Shown: positions 63,084 to 64,000 of the stretch, piece after piece
Position numbering within the stretch: the first letter of the stretch is position 1
How the letters are laid out: each line of letters starts with the position of its first letter
Assembly: GCA_021927905.1 (NCBI GenBank)
Contig: BLLK01000022.1
Coordinates: 2,108,001-2,172,000 of the forward strand
From: Chaetoceros tenuissimus
Taxonomy: Eukaryota; Bacillariophyta; Thalassiosirophyceae; Chaetocerotales; Chaetocerotaceae
Direction of reading: 5' to 3'
Length of the DNA stretch: 64,000 bases
Notes under the pieces: model-generated
The model's database searches: none
The model's input: only the letters and a program-made list of their open reading frames with translations
What the model was told of the DNA's origin: nothing
Translations under genes and position numbers: made by a program

Positions 63084-64000
63084 ATGAGCAGATTTCTTAG
63101 TCTTGCAGCTATAGTAGCATCTGCTACAAACTTAACAAGTGCACAGACGTGTACAGACAACACAAATCCCTTTTACGTAACGACAGATGATGGAACACAA
63201 AAATTGAAATCATGTAGAATTGCGAGTAAGAACCCATGGGGTCAGTGTGAAAAACCTGAAGTTAAAGAAAATTGTCCTAAACTCTGTGCTCTCTGCCCAG
63301 ATGACATCATGTGTAAAGTTCGAGTTGATTTGCAGTTTCCACCGGAAGCGGATACGTTCCAGGGATACCATGCAGATTTCATGTCCATTACAAAAGAAGG
63401 AGAGACAGAACCTTGTTACTCTAGCAATAGCAAAACATTTTGGGGTTGCACTTTCTTCGGTAATGATGCATCCATTAATACAATGGGATCTACATTGGAA
63501 AAGACTAGGTCTGTTATCCGAGTATATGATGCTCGTCAATCCAGTTTAAGAATTGGTGTCAGTCATCGTTTCAATGAAAAAGAGGTCATGGAAGACTTTG
63601 ATGAAACAGTGAGATCAAACTTGGTCATCAAAGTGAATGGGCAGATGCTAAGCAAATCCTTTCGACACTCCAAAAATTTGGGGAGATTGACTCATAGTGG
63701 TTTTGATCAGGTATCTACCGTCAATAAGAATGTAGGCTTTGTCAATCCAGAATACAATGGTGATTACTTTGTGGACATTGACTGCGATCAGCAGTGCAAT
63801 TGTAACATTGTGCAAAAGGACGCTACTTGTCGTCTGAAGGCTCAGCTCAAATTTGATCCTATTGTTGATGAGAATTATGGTTTCCGAAGAGATTTTGTGG
63901 AAGCATCAAACGACAAGGGGGAAATCTGCTCAAAGGACAGTGAATTGCATTGGTGCACAGTGTACGGAGACGCGTTGATCCTTAACTTTGAAAATCAAGA
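63084..64000 (+). CDS. secreted Cys-rich protein, ShK-like N-terminus (runs off window)
   Basis: ATG 63084 opens a frame still open at 64000 (305 residues visible). A signal peptide (MSRFLSLAAIVASATNLTSA|Q) is followed by a Cys module, CTDNTNPFYV...KSCRIASKNPWGQCEKP...CPKLCALC, which fits the diatom ShK-like spacing of six cysteines. The rest is an extracellular, beta-rich-looking region built of two similar halves: MCKVRVDLQFPPEADTFQGYH...CYSSNSKTFWGCTFFGND, and TCRLKAQLKFDPIVDENYGF...CSKDSELHWCTVYGDAL. The repeated CxVxxxLxFxP start and WxCTxxG end show an internal duplication of about 190 residues. The function is unknown; binding in wall or matrix is a guess. Confidence 0.8.
   Translation, partial: MSRFLSLAAIVASATNLTSAQTCTDNTNPFYVTTDDGTQKLKSCRIASKNPWGQCEKPEVKENCPKLCALCPDDIMCKVRVDLQFPPEADTFQGYHADFMSITKEGETEPCYSSNSKTFWGCTFFGNDASINTMGSTLEKTRSVIRVYDARQSSLRIGVSHRFNEKEVMEDFDETVRSNLVIKVNGQMLSKSFRHSKNLGRLTHSGFDQVSTVNKNVGFVNPEYNGDYFVDIDCDQQCNCNIVQKDATCRLKAQLKFDPIVDENYGFRRDFVEASNDKGEICSKDSELHWCTVYGDALILNFENQ

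Noticed and set aside
1-64000. CRISPR array, bacterial operon or bacterial contamination
   Set aside because: No spaced direct repeats of that type; spliceosomal introns and diatom targeting signals run through the whole window.

Overview
The window looks like nuclear DNA of a photosynthetic stramenopile, most likely a diatom. The strongest marker is a bZIP-LOV aureochrome (30948-32320), a family known only from that lineage. Several N-termini also carry the diatom-type bipartite plastid signal, a signal peptide ending next to a Phe (AVQG|FIAP, TKG|FVP, VDA|FLPSG), and there is a silaffin-like secreted Lys/Pro/Ser/Thr protein. The DNA is AT-rich, intergenic gaps are short (about 0.3-1.6 kb), genes lie on both strands, and introns are few, mostly 65-125 bp, with GTRAGT donors. 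I cannot name the species.

Layout. 1-6.4 kb: the 5' end of a plastid-targeted protein, an unknown protein, an MFS transporter, and a HECT ubiquitin ligase whose catalytic Cys codon is assembled through a 6-nt microexon. 6.4-12.7 kb: a Z1-like/SF2 ATPase (1130 aa) divergent from a BAH-like plus cytosine-5 DNA methyltransferase (800 aa), which resembles a restriction-modification pair turned into chromatin genes. 12.8-17.2 kb: a sulfotransferase and a MORN-repeat/RS-rich protein. 17.4-18.4 kb: a small inverted-repeat element with nested hairpins. 18.4-24.9 kb: a PHD/SET histone methyltransferase, a dehydrogenase apparently targeted to the thylakoid lumen by a Tat signal, and an acidic repeat protein. 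25-26.5 kb: no gene recognised. 26.5-34.4 kb: a subtilase with diatom Cys-rich modules (its reading frame is disturbed once), a plastid membrane protein, the aureochrome and an LrgA-LrgB/PLGG1 transporter. 34.8-50.2 kb: PIG-O, an ankyrin protein, two secretory-pathway proteins (one a GT92-like glycosyltransferase), tRNA 2'-phosphotransferase, a large plastid-targeted repeat protein, and a BMT5-like rRNA methyltransferase with zinc fingers. 50.5-55 kb: an esterase, a hAT transposase remnant, a 0.66-kb inverted-repeat element, and a secreted 2OG oxygenase whose promoter and first exon have a decayed copy 3 kb away. 55-64 kb: the silaffin-like protein, a 57-aa complex I NDUFB3 subunit, a large disordered protein, a J-domain protein with a fresh 93-bp duplication, and the start of a Cys-rich secreted protein.

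The genes do not form operons; several pairs share short divergent promoters. Themes that recur are chromatin/DNA modification, chloroplast function (aureochrome, PLGG1, lumen SDR, plastid repeat protein) and secretion or cell wall. Gene models were spliced by hand; every multi-exon model given as complete adds to a whole number of codons except the subtilase. Family names rest on motif recognition by eye, not on a search.
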